Positions 16,555 through 25,754 of a stretch of DNA of 64,000 bases are shown in pieces. Positions within the stretch are counted from its first letter, which is position 1. Each line of letters begins with the position of its first letter. The notes below the pieces were generated by a model that ran no database searches, was not told the DNA's origin, and saw only the letters and a program-made list of their open reading frames with translations. The stretch covers positions 62,001 to 126,000 of the forward strand of contig JALCMG010000005.1 in NCBI GenBank assembly GCA_022648325.1, in the 5' to 3' direction. The stretch comes from Olsenella sp. (GTDB taxonomy: Bacteria; Actinomycetota; Coriobacteriia; Coriobacteriales; Atopobiaceae). Position numbers and translations under genes: made by a program.

Positions 16555-17288
16555 GAACGCGTGCTCCCTTCTCTTCCGCGCGCGCTTTGACCAAGCTCGT
16601 CACGGAGCATGTCTTCGAGAAGCTCGAATGCCTCTCGGTCAATCACGATCTTTCTGCCCTCGAGGCGTACCATCCCGGCCCCCTCAAGCGAAGCTATGGA
16701 ACGGCTCACCGTCTTCGTGCTTACGCCCACGCGTTCCGCCAGCTGGCCGCGCGTCAGCGGCACTACCAGGCGCTCTCTCCCGCCCTCTCCGTAAAGCTGG
16801 CAGAGCGCGTAGGCAACGCGCTTCTCGCCAGTCCAGGCAAGTAGGGAGCGCTCGTGGCTCGACTGGCTTGCAAGCCGCTGGACAACCCAGCGCGAGCGCG
16901 CAAGCAAGGCGTCGGCGTCGCCGGAAAGCCACGTAAGGTAGTCCTTACTGGAGACGCGGATAAGCTCGGCATCCGTGGCTGCCATGAGCGAGCTGTGATA
17001 GAAGGGGCTTGCGCCAATGGCCTCCATCTCGCCAAAGGCGGCGGGCGCTTGGAACTCGTCTATCACGTAGGTGCCGCCGTCAAGCAGAGGGCTTGTGGAG
17101 GCAATGGCTCCGCGCGTAAGAACATAGACGGAGCCAAAGCGATCGAGCTCGTGCACAAGCTCGTCTCCCTTGTCCAGTTTGACAAGAGAGCATCTGCCGA
17201 GAAGGGCGGCGGGAATACGACCCGCCCAGGGGGTGAGCCTGTCGCGAACCTCAGCGTCCAAGGTGCTGAGGTAGCCAAGCGTATCCAT
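16551..17288 (-). CDS. Crp/Fnr family transcription regulator
   Basis: 245 residues from ATG 17288, supported by GAGAGGAGGGGC directly upstream; an upstream in-frame ATG at 17372 is less likely. The N-terminal half is a cyclic-nucleotide-type beta barrel (VYVLTRGAIASTSPLLDGG, PAAFGEMEAIGASPFYHSS). The C-terminal Crp-type helix-turn-helix is LVVPLTRGQLAERVGVSTKTVSRSIASLEG. The Fnr cysteine set for an Fe-S cluster is not apparent. It is first in an overlapping operon with yjjI and yjjW, so it is the likely local activator of the glycyl radical system. The effector is unknown. Confidence 0.9.
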   Translation of the reverse strand: MDTLGYLSTLDAEVRDRLTPWAGRIPAALLGRCSLVKLDKGDELVHELDRFGSVYVLTRGAIASTSPLLDGGTYVIDEFQAPAAFGEMEAIGASPFYHSSLMAATDAELIRVSSKDYLTWLSGDADALLARSRWVVQRLASQSSHERSLLAWTGEKRVAYALCQLYGEGGRERLVVPLTRGQLAERVGVSTKTVSRSIASLEGAGMVRLEGRKIVIDREAFELLEDMLRDELGQSARGREGSTRS

Positions 17289-17346
17289 GCCCCTCCTCTC
17301 GCAGGCCGTCAGGTGCATGCTACGGCCCAACGCCTCTGAAATAAAA

Positions 17347-17385
17347 GGACATTTGTCCACTTGATGAGACACCCATGTCCACTTG
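17347..17385 (-). promoter_or_regulatory. Direct repeat TGTCCACTTG upstream of the Crp-family gene
   Basis: TGTCCACTTG occurs at 17354-17363 and again at 17376-17385, 22 bases apart (two helical turns). The first copy overlaps the palindrome GGACATTTGTCC (17347-17358). The site lies 60-100 bases upstream of the regulator start and may be its own operator. Confidence 0.45.
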
Positions 17386-17433
17386 TCGGTGGGTGGTGAT
17401 GGACTGGCCCCTAACGGGCTTCGACAGCAAGCG

Positions 17434-18549
17434 CTAGCTTGCCGAGAGGAGCTTGCCCTCCTCGCCGGCCTCCGCCATGCGCTGCCTTACTGCCTTGGCC
17501 GTGAGGCTGGGGTTGACGGTGGAGGAGGATTCCGCGCAGATGGCGGCAACCGCAAGGCCGGCGGCGCAAGTTCCCTCAAGATCCTCTCCCTGCAGATACG
17601 CCCAGATGATGGCCCCCATCATGGCGTCACCGGATCCCGTGGCGCTCACCACGTTTGCGCTGTAGCTGGGAAGCCGAAGCAGCCCGTCTTGCCCCGCGCA
17701 GAGAAGTCCGTCGGCTCCAAGCGAAATGAACACCTGCTCAAGCCCAGTATCAAGAAGCTTCTGGGCGGCTAGCCCTAGGCTCTTCTCGTCGTGAATGGCG
17801 ACTCCCGTAAGCGCTTCTGCCTCAAGGGTGCTTGGCTTCATGGCGTGGAAGTTTCCAAGCAGTCCGGAGAGCTTTGCCGCCTTGGAGGTAGAGACGGGGT
17901 CACAGAACAGCGGGGTACTCACGTGCTCGGCAAGAAAGCGCAGGCTCTCTCGGGAGATGTTTGTGTCGACGAAGCACGCCGTGGCGCGGTCGATGAGGTC
18001 GAGCCTGCGCTCCAGGACGCTCGGGGTGAGGCTGTCGAGAATGCCCATGTCGGCGATGGCCTGGGAGAGGTCGCCGTGCTCGTCCAATATGAAGAGGCAG
18101 GTTGAGGTGGTTCCACCGGGAACGGTCACCGACCCCTCGAGGTCCATGCCCATCTCCCGGCACCCATCAGAGAGTTCTTTTGCGCGCACGTCTTCCCCAA
18201 AGGCGGTCACCAGCTTGGTGCTAGTTCCAAGTAGCGTGAGGTTGTGCGCCACGTTTCTCGCGGTACCGCCGGGGGATACCACGATGGTGCCCGGTGTGAC
18301 GTCGCGCGGGGTGGGAACCCCGCCCGGCTTGCCCACCACATCCATATTGGTGGCGCCGACCACTACCACGTAGGGGTTGTCCGAAAGAACATATTGCCTG
18401 CCGAGAATCGCGCCCTTCTTAGTGAGGTTTGAGATGTGTACGGAGACGGACGAGCGTGAGATGCCCGCGCGGTCGGCAATCTCTTGCTGGGAAATTGAGG
18501 GGTTTGCGCGGACCCATCCAAGAATCTGCCGCTCTCTCTCGGTAAGCAT
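17434..18549 (-). CDS. PfkB-family sugar/nucleoside kinase with N-terminal winged helix
   Basis: 371 residues from ATG 18549, with GAGAGGGGA upstream; an earlier in-frame start at 18585 is unsupported. Residues 1-60 are a winged helix (ERERQILGWVRANPSISQQE, ADRAGISRSSVSVHISNLTK). From about residue 63 it is a ribokinase/PfkB kinase: VVGATNMDVVGKPGG, SPGGTARNVAHNL, and the catalytic anion hole ATGSGDAMMGA. HTH-PfkB proteins include pseudouridine kinase PsuK and the E. coli YeiI-type nucleoside kinases. Within this nucleoside locus a nucleoside or pseudouridine kinase is most likely; no psuG is near. It is divergent from deoB and probably acts as an autoregulated sensor-kinase. Confidence 0.85.
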   Translation of the reverse strand: MLTERERQILGWVRANPSISQQEIADRAGISRSSVSVHISNLTKKGAILGRQYVLSDNPYVVVVGATNMDVVGKPGGVPTPRDVTPGTIVVSPGGTARNVAHNLTLLGTSTKLVTAFGEDVRAKELSDGCREMGMDLEGSVTVPGGTTSTCLFILDEHGDLSQAIADMGILDSLTPSVLERRLDLIDRATACFVDTNISRESLRFLAEHVSTPLFCDPVSTSKAAKLSGLLGNFHAMKPSTLEAEALTGVAIHDEKSLGLAAQKLLDTGLEQVFISLGADGLLCAGQDGLLRLPSYSANVVSATGSGDAMMGAIIWAYLQGEDLEGTCAAGLAVAAICAESSSTVNPSLTAKAVRQRMAEAGEEGKLLSAS

Positions 18550-18768
18550 CGCGTCCCCTCTCTCATGTGCCGCCTTGCATTGCAATTCTAAACAATTATT
18601 TATTGTTACTAAGCATTTGCCGCTTGTCGAATTGTTTGTACCGGCTGCCCTGCTTATCCGCCGCTTTCCTGACGGCCAAACAATACTAGTTATGTTGATG
18701 GTTTCGATTTGTCATTTGTTCTGGCGTTACGCAGCGGCATCAGAAAGATGCTCGCGGAGGGAGCGACC
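18550..18768. promoter_or_regulatory. Divergent promoter region kinase/deoB with AACAAT repeats
   Basis: AT-rich 219-base gap. AACAAT/ATTGTT form an inverted repeat with a 5-base spacer (18591-18596, 18602-18607), and a second inverted pair is ATTGTTTG (18631-18638) with CAAACAAT (18677-18684). This makes four copies of one hexamer between two divergent genes. They are good candidates for binding sites of the winged-helix kinase encoded to the left. Exact -10/-35 boxes are uncertain. Confidence 0.55.
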
Positions 18769-19959
18769 ATGGGCAAGCGCGTGTTTCTCATCGTTTTGGA
18801 TAGCTTTGGCATAGGTGCCGAGCCAGATGCCGCAGAGTGGGGTGACGAGGGGAGCAATACCCTCTGCGCCTGCGCCACCACGGGCGAGCTAGCTATCCCC
18901 AACATGGCCTCGCTCGGCCTTCTCAATATTGAGGGGGCGCTCGAGTCCCCCTATAACGTGAGCCTTGAGCCCGTTGCCTCGCCCGCTGGGGCGTATGCCC
19001 GCCTTCGCGAGGCCTCCGCCGGCAAGGACACCACGGTCGGCCACTGGGAGATGGCCGGTGTCATCTCGCCCAAGCGCTTCCCTACGTACCCCAAGGGCTT
19101 TCCGCAGGAGGTGCTGGACGAGTTCATCCGTCAGACCGGCCGTGGGGTCCTTTGCAACAAGCCCTACTCGGGCACGCAGGTGATCAAGGACTATGGCCGC
19201 GAGCAGCTCAAGACCGGCAATCTCATCGTCTACACCTCGGCAGACAGCGTCTTCCAGATTGCTGCGCACGAGGACATGGTGCCGCCCGAGCAGCTCTACG
19301 AGTACTGCCGCATTGCGCGCAAGATCCTTACGGGCGAACATGGCGTTGCCCGCGTCATCGCGCGCCCCTACACGGGGGAGTGGCCAAATTACGTGCGCAC
19401 CCCGCGCAGGCACGACTTCTCCCTGGAGCCCACGGGCACCACGATGCTCGACGTTCTGAAGGATGCCGGCCAGGACGTGCTCTCCATTGGCAAGATCTAC
19501 GACATCTTTGCTCACCGGGGAATCACTGACCACGTCTTTACCTCGGGTAACAATGAGGGTATCGAGCGCACGGTCGAGGCAACGGGACGCGACTTCACTG
19601 GTCTTTGCTACACCAACCTCGTGGACTTCGACATGGTCTACGGCCACCGCAACGACGCGCCCGGCTATGCGCGCGCCCTGAGCTACTTTGACGGCCAGCT
19701 TCCGCGCATTATGGCGGGGCTGCGCGACGATGACCTACTCATGATCACGGCAGACCACGGCTGTGACCCCGTGACCCCCTCGACAGACCACTCGCGCGAG
19801 TACGTTCCGTGGCTCGTGTACGGGCCGCGCGTGCGCGCGGGGGTCGACCTTGGCACGCGGCCCACGTTTGCGGACGTCTCGGCGACGGTCCTCGACTACC
19901 TCGGCGCGCCCGCGCTCCCCGATGGAACATCCCACCTCGATCAGATTCTGGAGGCATAG
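18769..19959 (+). CDS. deoB: Phosphopentomutase
   Basis: 396 residues from ATG 18769, with GGAGGGAG upstream (an in-frame ATG at 18709 lacks a site). It belongs to the alkaline-phosphatase-like metalloenzymes: metal ligands in [16 protein letters not shown] near the start and in [20 protein letters not shown] near residue 325-345, and the phosphorylated Thr in [14 protein letters not shown]. It interconverts ribose-1-P/ribose-5-P and the deoxy forms, linking phosphorolysis to DeoC and the pentose pathway. deoD starts two bases after its stop, so the two are cotranscribed. Length is normal. Confidence 0.96.
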   Translation: MGKRVFLIVLDSFGIGAEPDAAEWGDEGSNTLCACATTGELAIPNMASLGLLNIEGALESPYNVSLEPVASPAGAYARLREASAGKDTTVGHWEMAGVISPKRFPTYPKGFPQEVLDEFIRQTGRGVLCNKPYSGTQVIKDYGREQLKTGNLIVYTSADSVFQIAAHEDMVPPEQLYEYCRIARKILTGEHGVARVIARPYTGEWPNYVRTPRRHDFSLEPTGTTMLDVLKDAGQDVLSIGKIYDIFAHRGITDHVFTSGNNEGIERTVEATGRDFTGLCYTNLVDFDMVYGHRNDAPGYARALSYFDGQLPRIMAGLRDDDLLMITADHGCDPVTPSTDHSREYVPWLVYGPRVRAGVDLGTRPTFADVSATVLDYLGAPALPDGTSHLDQILEA

Positions 19960-19961
19960 CC

Positions 19962-20690
19962 ATGGCACGAACCCCTACAGCGCACAACGAGGCCCTCGCG
20001 GGCCAGATTGCCCCATTCGTCCTCATGCCGGGAGACCCGCTCCGCGCTAAGCGCCTCGCCGAGACCTACCTCGAGGGCGTCGTGCAGTTCAACGGCGTCC
20101 GCAATATGTTGGGATACACGGGTACCTACCAGGGCAACCCCGTCTCGGTGATGGGCAGCGGTATGGGCATGCCTTCCATTGGCATCTACTCGTATGAGCT
20201 CTACAACTTCTATGGTGTCAAGTCGATTGTGCGCATTGGTACCGCGGGAGGCGTGGCACCGGACGTGCGCTTGCGCGACATCGTGCTTGGCATGGGCGCC
20301 TGCACGGACTCCAACTATGCGCATCAGTTCAAAGTGCCTGGCACACTCGCTCCCATAGCAGACTTCGGTCTTTTGCGCGGCGCGGCCGACGCAGCGGAGC
20401 GCCTGGGCTACCCCACACGCGTGGGCAACGTGCTCTCGTCGGATGTCTTCTACAACGACGACCACACGGCCTCCGAGCGCTGGGCAAAGATGGGCGTCCT
20501 CGTCGTGGAGATGGAATCGGCGGCGCTCTACCTCAATGCGATGCGCGCTCGTAAACGTGCGCTCACGATACTCACCGTGTCGGACATCCCCGCCCGCGGG
20601 GAGGCCATCACGGCCGAGGAGCGTCAAGAGAGCCTCACGCAGATGATGGAGGTCGCGCTGAGCCTGGCAACGCCAGATTCAAAGGCATAG
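19962..20690 (+). CDS. deoD: Purine-nucleoside phosphorylase, DeoD type
   Basis: 242 residues from ATG 19962, whose ribosome site (GGAGGC) lies within the end of deoB. It is a hexameric-type phosphorylase: phosphate-binding [52 protein letters not shown], and the substrate block [13 protein letters not shown] with SDIPARGE (catalytic Asp). It splits purine (deoxy)nucleosides into base and (deoxy)ribose-1-P. It sits between deoB and the nucleoside importer. There is a 97-base gap before the lipoprotein gene holding a weak GAGGGA/TCCCTC hairpin but no clear terminator. Confidence 0.96.
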   Translation: MARTPTAHNEALAGQIAPFVLMPGDPLRAKRLAETYLEGVVQFNGVRNMLGYTGTYQGNPVSVMGSGMGMPSIGIYSYELYNFYGVKSIVRIGTAGGVAPDVRLRDIVLGMGACTDSNYAHQFKVPGTLAPIADFGLLRGAADAAERLGYPTRVGNVLSSDVFYNDDHTASERWAKMGVLVVEMESAALYLNAMRARKRALTILTVSDIPARGEAITAEERQESLTQMMEVALSLATPDSKA

Positions 20691-20787
20691 CGGCAACACG
20701 AGGGAGGGCTTCCCTCTGTAGATAGGAAGTTTTGGCTCCATGGGATGTCCCGTTCGGGAGAGGGCGGGGCGGAGAAAGGGGACAGAA

Positions 20788-21885
20788 ATGCCAGATCAGA
20801 GCAGCTTTACTCGGCGTGGCTTTCTGAAGGGTCTTGCTGGTACATGCGCGCTGGGTGCCACCGGTGCCCTTGTGGGGTGCGGTGGCTCCTCCGGTGGCCC
20901 GTCGACCAGCGGTGACTCTACCGACAGCGGCGCCATGTCCGGAATGACCCACAAGGTCGAGATGGTCACCGATACCGGCGGCGTGAACGACCAGTCGTTT
21001 AACCAGATCTCGTGGTCCGGCCTTCAGCAGCTCCAGCAGAACGAGGGCTGGGACGTTAGCTACCTCGAGTCCAAGCAGGAGGCCGACTACGCTACCAACC
21101 TCGACAAGGCGGTTGACGACGATGCCGAGCTCGTCTGGGCAATCGGCTTTGCCATGGCAGAGGCCGTGGGCAACGCAGCCAAGGCCAACCCCGATGTCCA
21201 GTTTGGCATCATCGACAACGCCAACCCTACCGGCGCCTCAAACATTACCGGCGTCCAGTTCCGCGCCCAGGAGTCCTCGTTCCTCGTGGGTTACATTGCC
21301 GCGTGCGTAAGCAAGACTGGCAAGGTTGGCAACGTGCTGGGCGTCGAGAGCGACGTCCTGCGCCAGTTCGAGTTTGGCTACAAGGCCGGCGTCGCGTACG
21401 CTAACAAGGACAAAGGCCTCAACGTCCAGAGCGAGTCCCAGTACGCCGAGAGCTTCGGCGACGCGGCTAAGGGAAGCTCCATCACGCAGCGCATGGTTTC
21501 CAATGGCTGCGACGTCGTGTTCCAGGCGGCAGGCGGCACAGGCGTTGGCGTCATCAACGCTTGCAAGGATGCCGGCATATACGCCATTGGCGTCGACATG
21601 GACCAGTCCTACCTCGCCGAGGGCACCGTGCTCACCTCCGCGCTCAAGAAGGTCGACGTCGCCATCGTAGACGTCTCCAAGCGCCTCCTCTCTGGTGAAC
21701 TCGAGGGCGGAACCGACATTATACTGGGCCTCTCCGACGGCGCCGTGGGCATCCCCGAGGACCACTCCCTCATGGGGGATGACGTCTACAACGACGCCAT
21801 GGCCGTGGCGGAGCTCATCAAGTCGGGCGCTATCGTGCCGCCCGCGACCTCGGATGACTACGACAAGTTTGTCGCTAGCCTCTAG
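20788..21885 (+). CDS. BMP-family nucleoside ABC transporter substrate-binding lipoprotein, Tat-type signal
   Basis: 365 residues from ATG 20788 with GGAGAAAGGGG upstream. The N-terminus has a twin-arginine motif (SFTRRGFLKG) and a lipobox ending at Cys31 (LVGC), so the protein should be exported folded through Tat and anchored as a lipoprotein. The mature domain starts with the BMP/Med signature VTDTGGVNDQSFNQISW and shows family blocks FAMAEAVGNAAKANPDVQFG and SFLVGYIAACVSKTGKVG. BMP proteins bind purine and pyrimidine nucleosides. It is first of the importer genes and separated from the ATPase by two hairpins. A tatA gene is present at 44744. Confidence 0.93.
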   Translation: MPDQSSFTRRGFLKGLAGTCALGATGALVGCGGSSGGPSTSGDSTDSGAMSGMTHKVEMVTDTGGVNDQSFNQISWSGLQQLQQNEGWDVSYLESKQEADYATNLDKAVDDDAELVWAIGFAMAEAVGNAAKANPDVQFGIIDNANPTGASNITGVQFRAQESSFLVGYIAACVSKTGKVGNVLGVESDVLRQFEFGYKAGVAYANKDKGLNVQSESQYAESFGDAAKGSSITQRMVSNGCDVVFQAAGGTGVGVINACKDAGIYAIGVDMDQSYLAEGTVLTSALKKVDVAIVDVSKRLLSGELEGGTDIILGLSDGAVGIPEDHSLMGDDVYNDAMAVAELIKSGAIVPPATSDDYDKFVASL

Positions 21886-21897
21886 ACGCGTAGCTGG

Positions 21898-21960
21898 GGG
21901 TGCCTGGTGTGCGCGCCGGGCACCCTCTTGGCTTGATTGCCGAGGGGCCTTGGCCCCTCG
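21898..21960 (+). terminator. Two hairpins between substrate-binding protein and ATPase genes (attenuator-like)
   Basis: First hairpin GGGTGCC/GGCACCC (21898-21904, 21919-21925) followed by TCTT; second CGAGGGGCC/GGCCCCTCG (21941-21949, 21952-21960) followed by CTTTG. Both lie within the 96-base gap and would let the lipoprotein mRNA outnumber the rest of the operon. Confidence 0.65.
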
Positions 21961-21981
21961 CTTTGCATAGGGAGGTGGACT

Positions 21982-23511
21982 ATGGAGGCCAGTTCCGACT
22001 ATGCCGTGCAGATGCATGGCATCACGAAGACCTTTGGCTCGTTCACGGCGCTCGACAGCGTTGACCTTGACGTGAAAAAGCAGACGGTTCATGCCATCCT
22101 TGGTGAGAACGGTGCGGGCAAGAGCACGCTCATGAACGTGCTCTATGGCTTGTATCAGGCAGATGCGGGCGAGGTGTACCTCGGTGGGCAGAGCGTCCAG
22201 ATCCAGAGCCCTCTCGACGCGATTGCCCACGGGATTGGCATGGTCCACCAGCACTTCATGCTCGTCGAGAACTTTACCGTTACCGAGAACATCATTCTCG
22301 GCGACGAGGTCTGCCACTCGCTGGGCGTCCTCGATATGGCTCGCGCCAAAAAGGAGGTCGAGAAGATCGTCCGGGAGTACGGCTTTGACGTTGACCCCGA
22401 CGCGAAGATCGAGGATATTACCGTTGGCATGCAGCAGCGCGTTGAGATCTTGAAGGCGCTCTACCGCGGTGCGGACACGCTTATCCTCGACGAGCCCACC
22501 GCGGTTCTCACACCGCAAGAGATTACGCAGCTCATCAAAATTATGCGCGGCCTTGTCGCCAGGGGCAAGACGATTATCATCATCACCCACAAGCTCAAGG
22601 AGATCATGGAATCTGCCGATGCCTGCACCATCATTCGGCGCGGCAAGTACATGGGCACGGTGGACGTGAGCAAGACCACCGAGGGGGAGCTTGCGTCCAA
22701 GATGGTTGGCCGCCGCGTGAACCTAACTGTCGAGAAGGGTCCTGCTAAGCCGGGCGAGACGGCCCTCTCGGTCAGGGGGCTCCACGTGCGGGATGGCCGA
22801 GGCATCGAGCAGGTGTGTGGCCTCGATCTCGACGTTCGTGTCGGAGAGATCGTTGGTATCGCTGGTATCGAGGGCAACGGCCAGGAAGAGTTTGTGCAAG
22901 CCATCGACGGCCTTGCGAAGGTGGATTCCGGCACCATCTCCGTGAAGGGCGAGGAGATCCAGAACACCATTCCCAGGAACGTGCTCGACCACAAGGTGGC
23001 AACCGTCCCCGCCGACCGTCAGCGCTTTGGCCTGGTGCTTCCCTTCACGGTTGCCGAGAATGTCATTCTCGAACGGCATGGCGAGGAGACGTTTGGCAAG
23101 GGCGCAACGCTCGACTACGGGAAGGTTCGCTCCTTTGCCAACGGTCTCATCAAGGAGTACGACATTCGCCCCGCGGATTGCGTCGACAGCCTTGCGGGTG
23201 GCCTTTCCGGCGGAAACCAGCAGAAGGTCATCATCGCCCGAGAGGTCTCGAGCAAGCCGGATCTTCTCGTTGCCGTGCAGCCAACGCGTGGCCTCGACGT
23301 GGGTGCCATTGAGTTTGTTCACAAGGTGCTCATCCGCGAGCGCGATCGTGGCGCGGCAATACTGCTCATCTCGCTGGAGCTTGACGAGGTCATGGACGTG
23401 GCGGACACGATTGCTGTCATCCACCACGGAAAGATCGTGGGCACGTTCAAGCAGGGAACGGTGAGCGAGGAAGAGGTTGGCCTTCTCATGGCAGGGGGTG
23501 GCAAACAGTGA
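21982..23511 (+). CDS. Nucleoside ABC transporter ATP-binding protein (two ATPase domains)
   Basis: 509 residues from ATG 21982, with AGGGAGGTGG upstream. Tandem ABC domains as in sugar/nucleoside importers. Domain 1: Walker A GENGAGKSTLMNVLYG, a modified signature VGMQQRVEILKAL, Walker B TLILDEPTAVLTP. Domain 2: degenerate Walker A GIEGNGQEEFVQAIDG, signature LSGGNQQKVIIAREV, and LLVAVQPTRGLDVGA in place of the usual Walker B Asp-Glu. Unequal domains are normal for this family. It couples ATP hydrolysis to nucleoside import with the two permeases that follow. The stop overlaps the next start (GTGA). Confidence 0.95.
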   Translation: MEASSDYAVQMHGITKTFGSFTALDSVDLDVKKQTVHAILGENGAGKSTLMNVLYGLYQADAGEVYLGGQSVQIQSPLDAIAHGIGMVHQHFMLVENFTVTENIILGDEVCHSLGVLDMARAKKEVEKIVREYGFDVDPDAKIEDITVGMQQRVEILKALYRGADTLILDEPTAVLTPQEITQLIKIMRGLVARGKTIIIITHKLKEIMESADACTIIRRGKYMGTVDVSKTTEGELASKMVGRRVNLTVEKGPAKPGETALSVRGLHVRDGRGIEQVCGLDLDVRVGEIVGIAGIEGNGQEEFVQAIDGLAKVDSGTISVKGEEIQNTIPRNVLDHKVATVPADRQRFGLVLPFTVAENVILERHGEETFGKGATLDYGKVRSFANGLIKEYDIRPADCVDSLAGGLSGGNQQKVIIAREVSSKPDLLVAVQPTRGLDVGAIEFVHKVLIRERDRGAAILLISLELDEVMDVADTIAVIHHGKIVGTFKQGTVSEEEVGLLMAGGGKQ

Positions 23512-24818
23512 ACAACACGGTAATCAAAGTGCTGAGGAAACCCATCACCTCGGCAATCGTCGCCATTCTCATTGGCTTTTTGGTCGCGGCAATCGTTCTT
23601 GCCAGCGCAGGATACGACCCCGGTGCTTCGTTTGCGGCGCTCTTCTCGGGCATGGTTGGCAGGCCTCGCTACATCGTTAACGTGATTATCAAGGCCACGC
23701 CGCTGCTTCTCTGTGGCATCGGCGTTGCCTTTGCGTTCAAGGTCGGCCTCTTCAACATTGGCGCCGAGGGCCAGTACATCCTGGGCACCGTTGCCGCGAC
23801 CATCGTGGGCATCACCTGCGACCTGCCTGCCGTTCTCGAGATTCCACTCGTCGTGCTCTCGGGCACCATTGCGGGCGCGCTCTCCGGGGCGCTCATTGGA
23901 TGGCTCAAGGCAAAGTTTGGCATCCACGAGGTCATCACCAGCATCATGTTCAACTGGATCAGCCTCTACCTCTGCAACTACGTGGTCTCGCTCGACGCGT
24001 TCCACCAGCCAAACACCACGGGAACCTATGCGGTACATGAATCTGCGCTCACGATGATCCTTCCAAACTGGAAGCTCTCCGCCGAGGGTCAGGCGGCGCT
24101 GGCAAACTTCCCCGTGCTGCGCGATGTCCTCGTGCGCTGCGACGTCAACGTTGGCATCATAGTTGCCGTGGTGGTGGCAATACTCATCGGCTGGCTGCTC
24201 AAGCGCACAAAGGTTGGATACGAGATGCGCGCCGTTGGCCTCAACAAGGATGCCGCCCGTTTTGCCGGCATTAACGTCGAGAAGAACATCGTGCTCTGCA
24301 TGGTCATCTCGGGAGGTCTCTGCGGCCTTGCCGGCGCCCTCAACATCACCGGCATCTTGCCGCACGGCATCTCGACACTCGCCGCGTTCGAGAACAACGG
24401 CTTCAACGGCCTCTCGGTGGCGTTCATTGCGGGCTGCTCGCCCGTCGGCTGCATTCCCGCCGCTCTGCTCTTTGCCGGCCTCATCTACGGAGGCCAGACG
24501 GTGCAGCAGACCATGGGTGCCCCGTCCGAGATCATCAGCATCATGATTGGCACCATCGTGTTCTGCATGGCCCTGGGTGGCGTTATCCCCATGCTTGCCG
24601 AGCACATCCAGCGCTCTCGCGCCGAGCGGGCCGAGCAGGCGCGCAAGCTTGCCGCCGAGGCAGGCACGACTCCTGTTGCGGCACCTGCTGGAGAGAGCGA
24701 CGCCTCTAGGACCAGCGGGTCCGCAGGCGCTAGCTCGTCGGAAGCCGAGGCATCCTCCAAGACCACCGAATCCAACGGTTCCAACGACAAGAAGGGGGCT
24801 GATGGCGATGCTCGATAA
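23508..24818 (+). CDS. Nucleoside ABC transporter permease 1
   Basis: 436 residues, GTG start overlapping the ATPase stop by four bases. About eight to nine membrane segments of the BPD-type II (RbsC/YufP-like) family, including GIGVAFAFKVGLFNIGAEGQ, IHEVITSIMFNWISLYL and KVGYEMRAVGLNKDAARFAG, the coupling-helix region contacting the ATPase. An unusual 75-residue Ala/Ser/Glu-rich tail after the last helix (from about residue 362) is cytoplasmic or disordered and has no known role. The end overlaps the second permease start by 17 bases. Confidence 0.93.
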   Translation: MNNTVIKVLRKPITSAIVAILIGFLVAAIVLASAGYDPGASFAALFSGMVGRPRYIVNVIIKATPLLLCGIGVAFAFKVGLFNIGAEGQYILGTVAATIVGITCDLPAVLEIPLVVLSGTIAGALSGALIGWLKAKFGIHEVITSIMFNWISLYLCNYVVSLDAFHQPNTTGTYAVHESALTMILPNWKLSAEGQAALANFPVLRDVLVRCDVNVGIIVAVVVAILIGWLLKRTKVGYEMRAVGLNKDAARFAGINVEKNIVLCMVISGGLCGLAGALNITGILPHGISTLAAFENNGFNGLSVAFIAGCSPVGCIPAALLFAGLIYGGQTVQQTMGAPSEIISIMIGTIVFCMALGGVIPMLAEHIQRSRAERAEQARKLAAEAGTTPVAAPAGESDASRTSGSAGASSSEAEASSKTTESNGSNDKKGADGDAR

Positions 24819-25725
24819 CCTTGTGCTCGTCCTCTCCATTACCCTCATGTACTCCACGCCCCTCGTCTTTGGCGCCCTTGGCGGCGTTATCTCCGAGCGC
24901 TCCGGCGTCACGAACATCGGCATTGAGGGCATGATGAACGTCGGCGCGTTTGCCGGAGTTGCGGGAAGCTACGTCTCGGGCAACCCCTGGATAGGCCTTC
25001 TCTGCGCTGGCCTGGCGGGCGGGCTGGTTGCCCTGCTCCACGCGGTGGCGTCCGTTACCTTCAACGCCGATCAGACCATCTCGGGCGTTGCCATCAACCT
25101 GCTGGCCCCTGGCATCGCGCTCTTTGCCTGCCGACGCATGTTTGATGGCGCGGCCATGTCCTCCGTGGTCAACACACTGCCCAAGCTCATTGACACCTCG
25201 GGCTTTGGTGACTCCCCGCTCTCGAGCCTTAACCTTGACGTCACGGTGCTCCTCGGCCTTATTGCCGCCGTGGTCATGTGGTTTGTGCTCTACCGGACCA
25301 AGTGGGGCCTTCGTGTTCGCTCCGTGGGCGAGCACCCCGAGGCCTCCGAGACCCTGGGTATCAGCGTCTATCGTACGCGCTACATCTGCGTGATTCTCTC
25401 TGGCGTACTCGCGGGATTTGGCGGCGCGTCAATGACGCTGGCCATCATCTCTCAGTACACGCAGACGGCCATCAGCGGCCAGGGCTTCATTGCTCTTGCA
25501 GCGGTGATCTTTGGCAAGTGGACTCCGCACGGCGCCTACCTAGCGTGCCTGCTCTTTGGCTTCACGCAGGCGCTTACCGTCATGTTGGGCGGTGGCTCCG
25601 TGGTGCCCACGCAGATTCTGGCGATGCTGCCATACGTGATGACCGTCCTCGTCCTGGTGTTCTTTGTGGGACGCTCCGTTGCGCCTAAGGCAGACGGCGT
25701 GCCGTACATCAAGGGCAGCAGGTAA
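24802..25725 (+). CDS. Nucleoside ABC transporter permease 2
   Basis: 307 residues from ATG 24802, preceded by AAGAAGGGGGC within the end of permease 1; an alternative ATG follows at 24808. It has about eight membrane segments and the family marks GVISERSGVTNIGIEGMMN, FNADQTISGVAINLLAPG and WGLRVRSVGEHPEASETLGI (ATPase coupling helix). It forms the importer pore with permease 1. It ends 29 bases before cdd with no terminator, so uptake and deamination genes are cotranscribed. Confidence 0.93.
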   Translation: MAMLDNLVLVLSITLMYSTPLVFGALGGVISERSGVTNIGIEGMMNVGAFAGVAGSYVSGNPWIGLLCAGLAGGLVALLHAVASVTFNADQTISGVAINLLAPGIALFACRRMFDGAAMSSVVNTLPKLIDTSGFGDSPLSSLNLDVTVLLGLIAAVVMWFVLYRTKWGLRVRSVGEHPEASETLGISVYRTRYICVILSGVLAGFGGASMTLAIISQYTQTAISGQGFIALAAVIFGKWTPHGAYLACLLFGFTQALTVMLGGGSVVPTQILAMLPYVMTVLVLVFFVGRSVAPKADGVPYIKGSR

Positions 25726-25754
25726 CAAGCGGCTTAAGGAGCCTCTGAAAAGAT

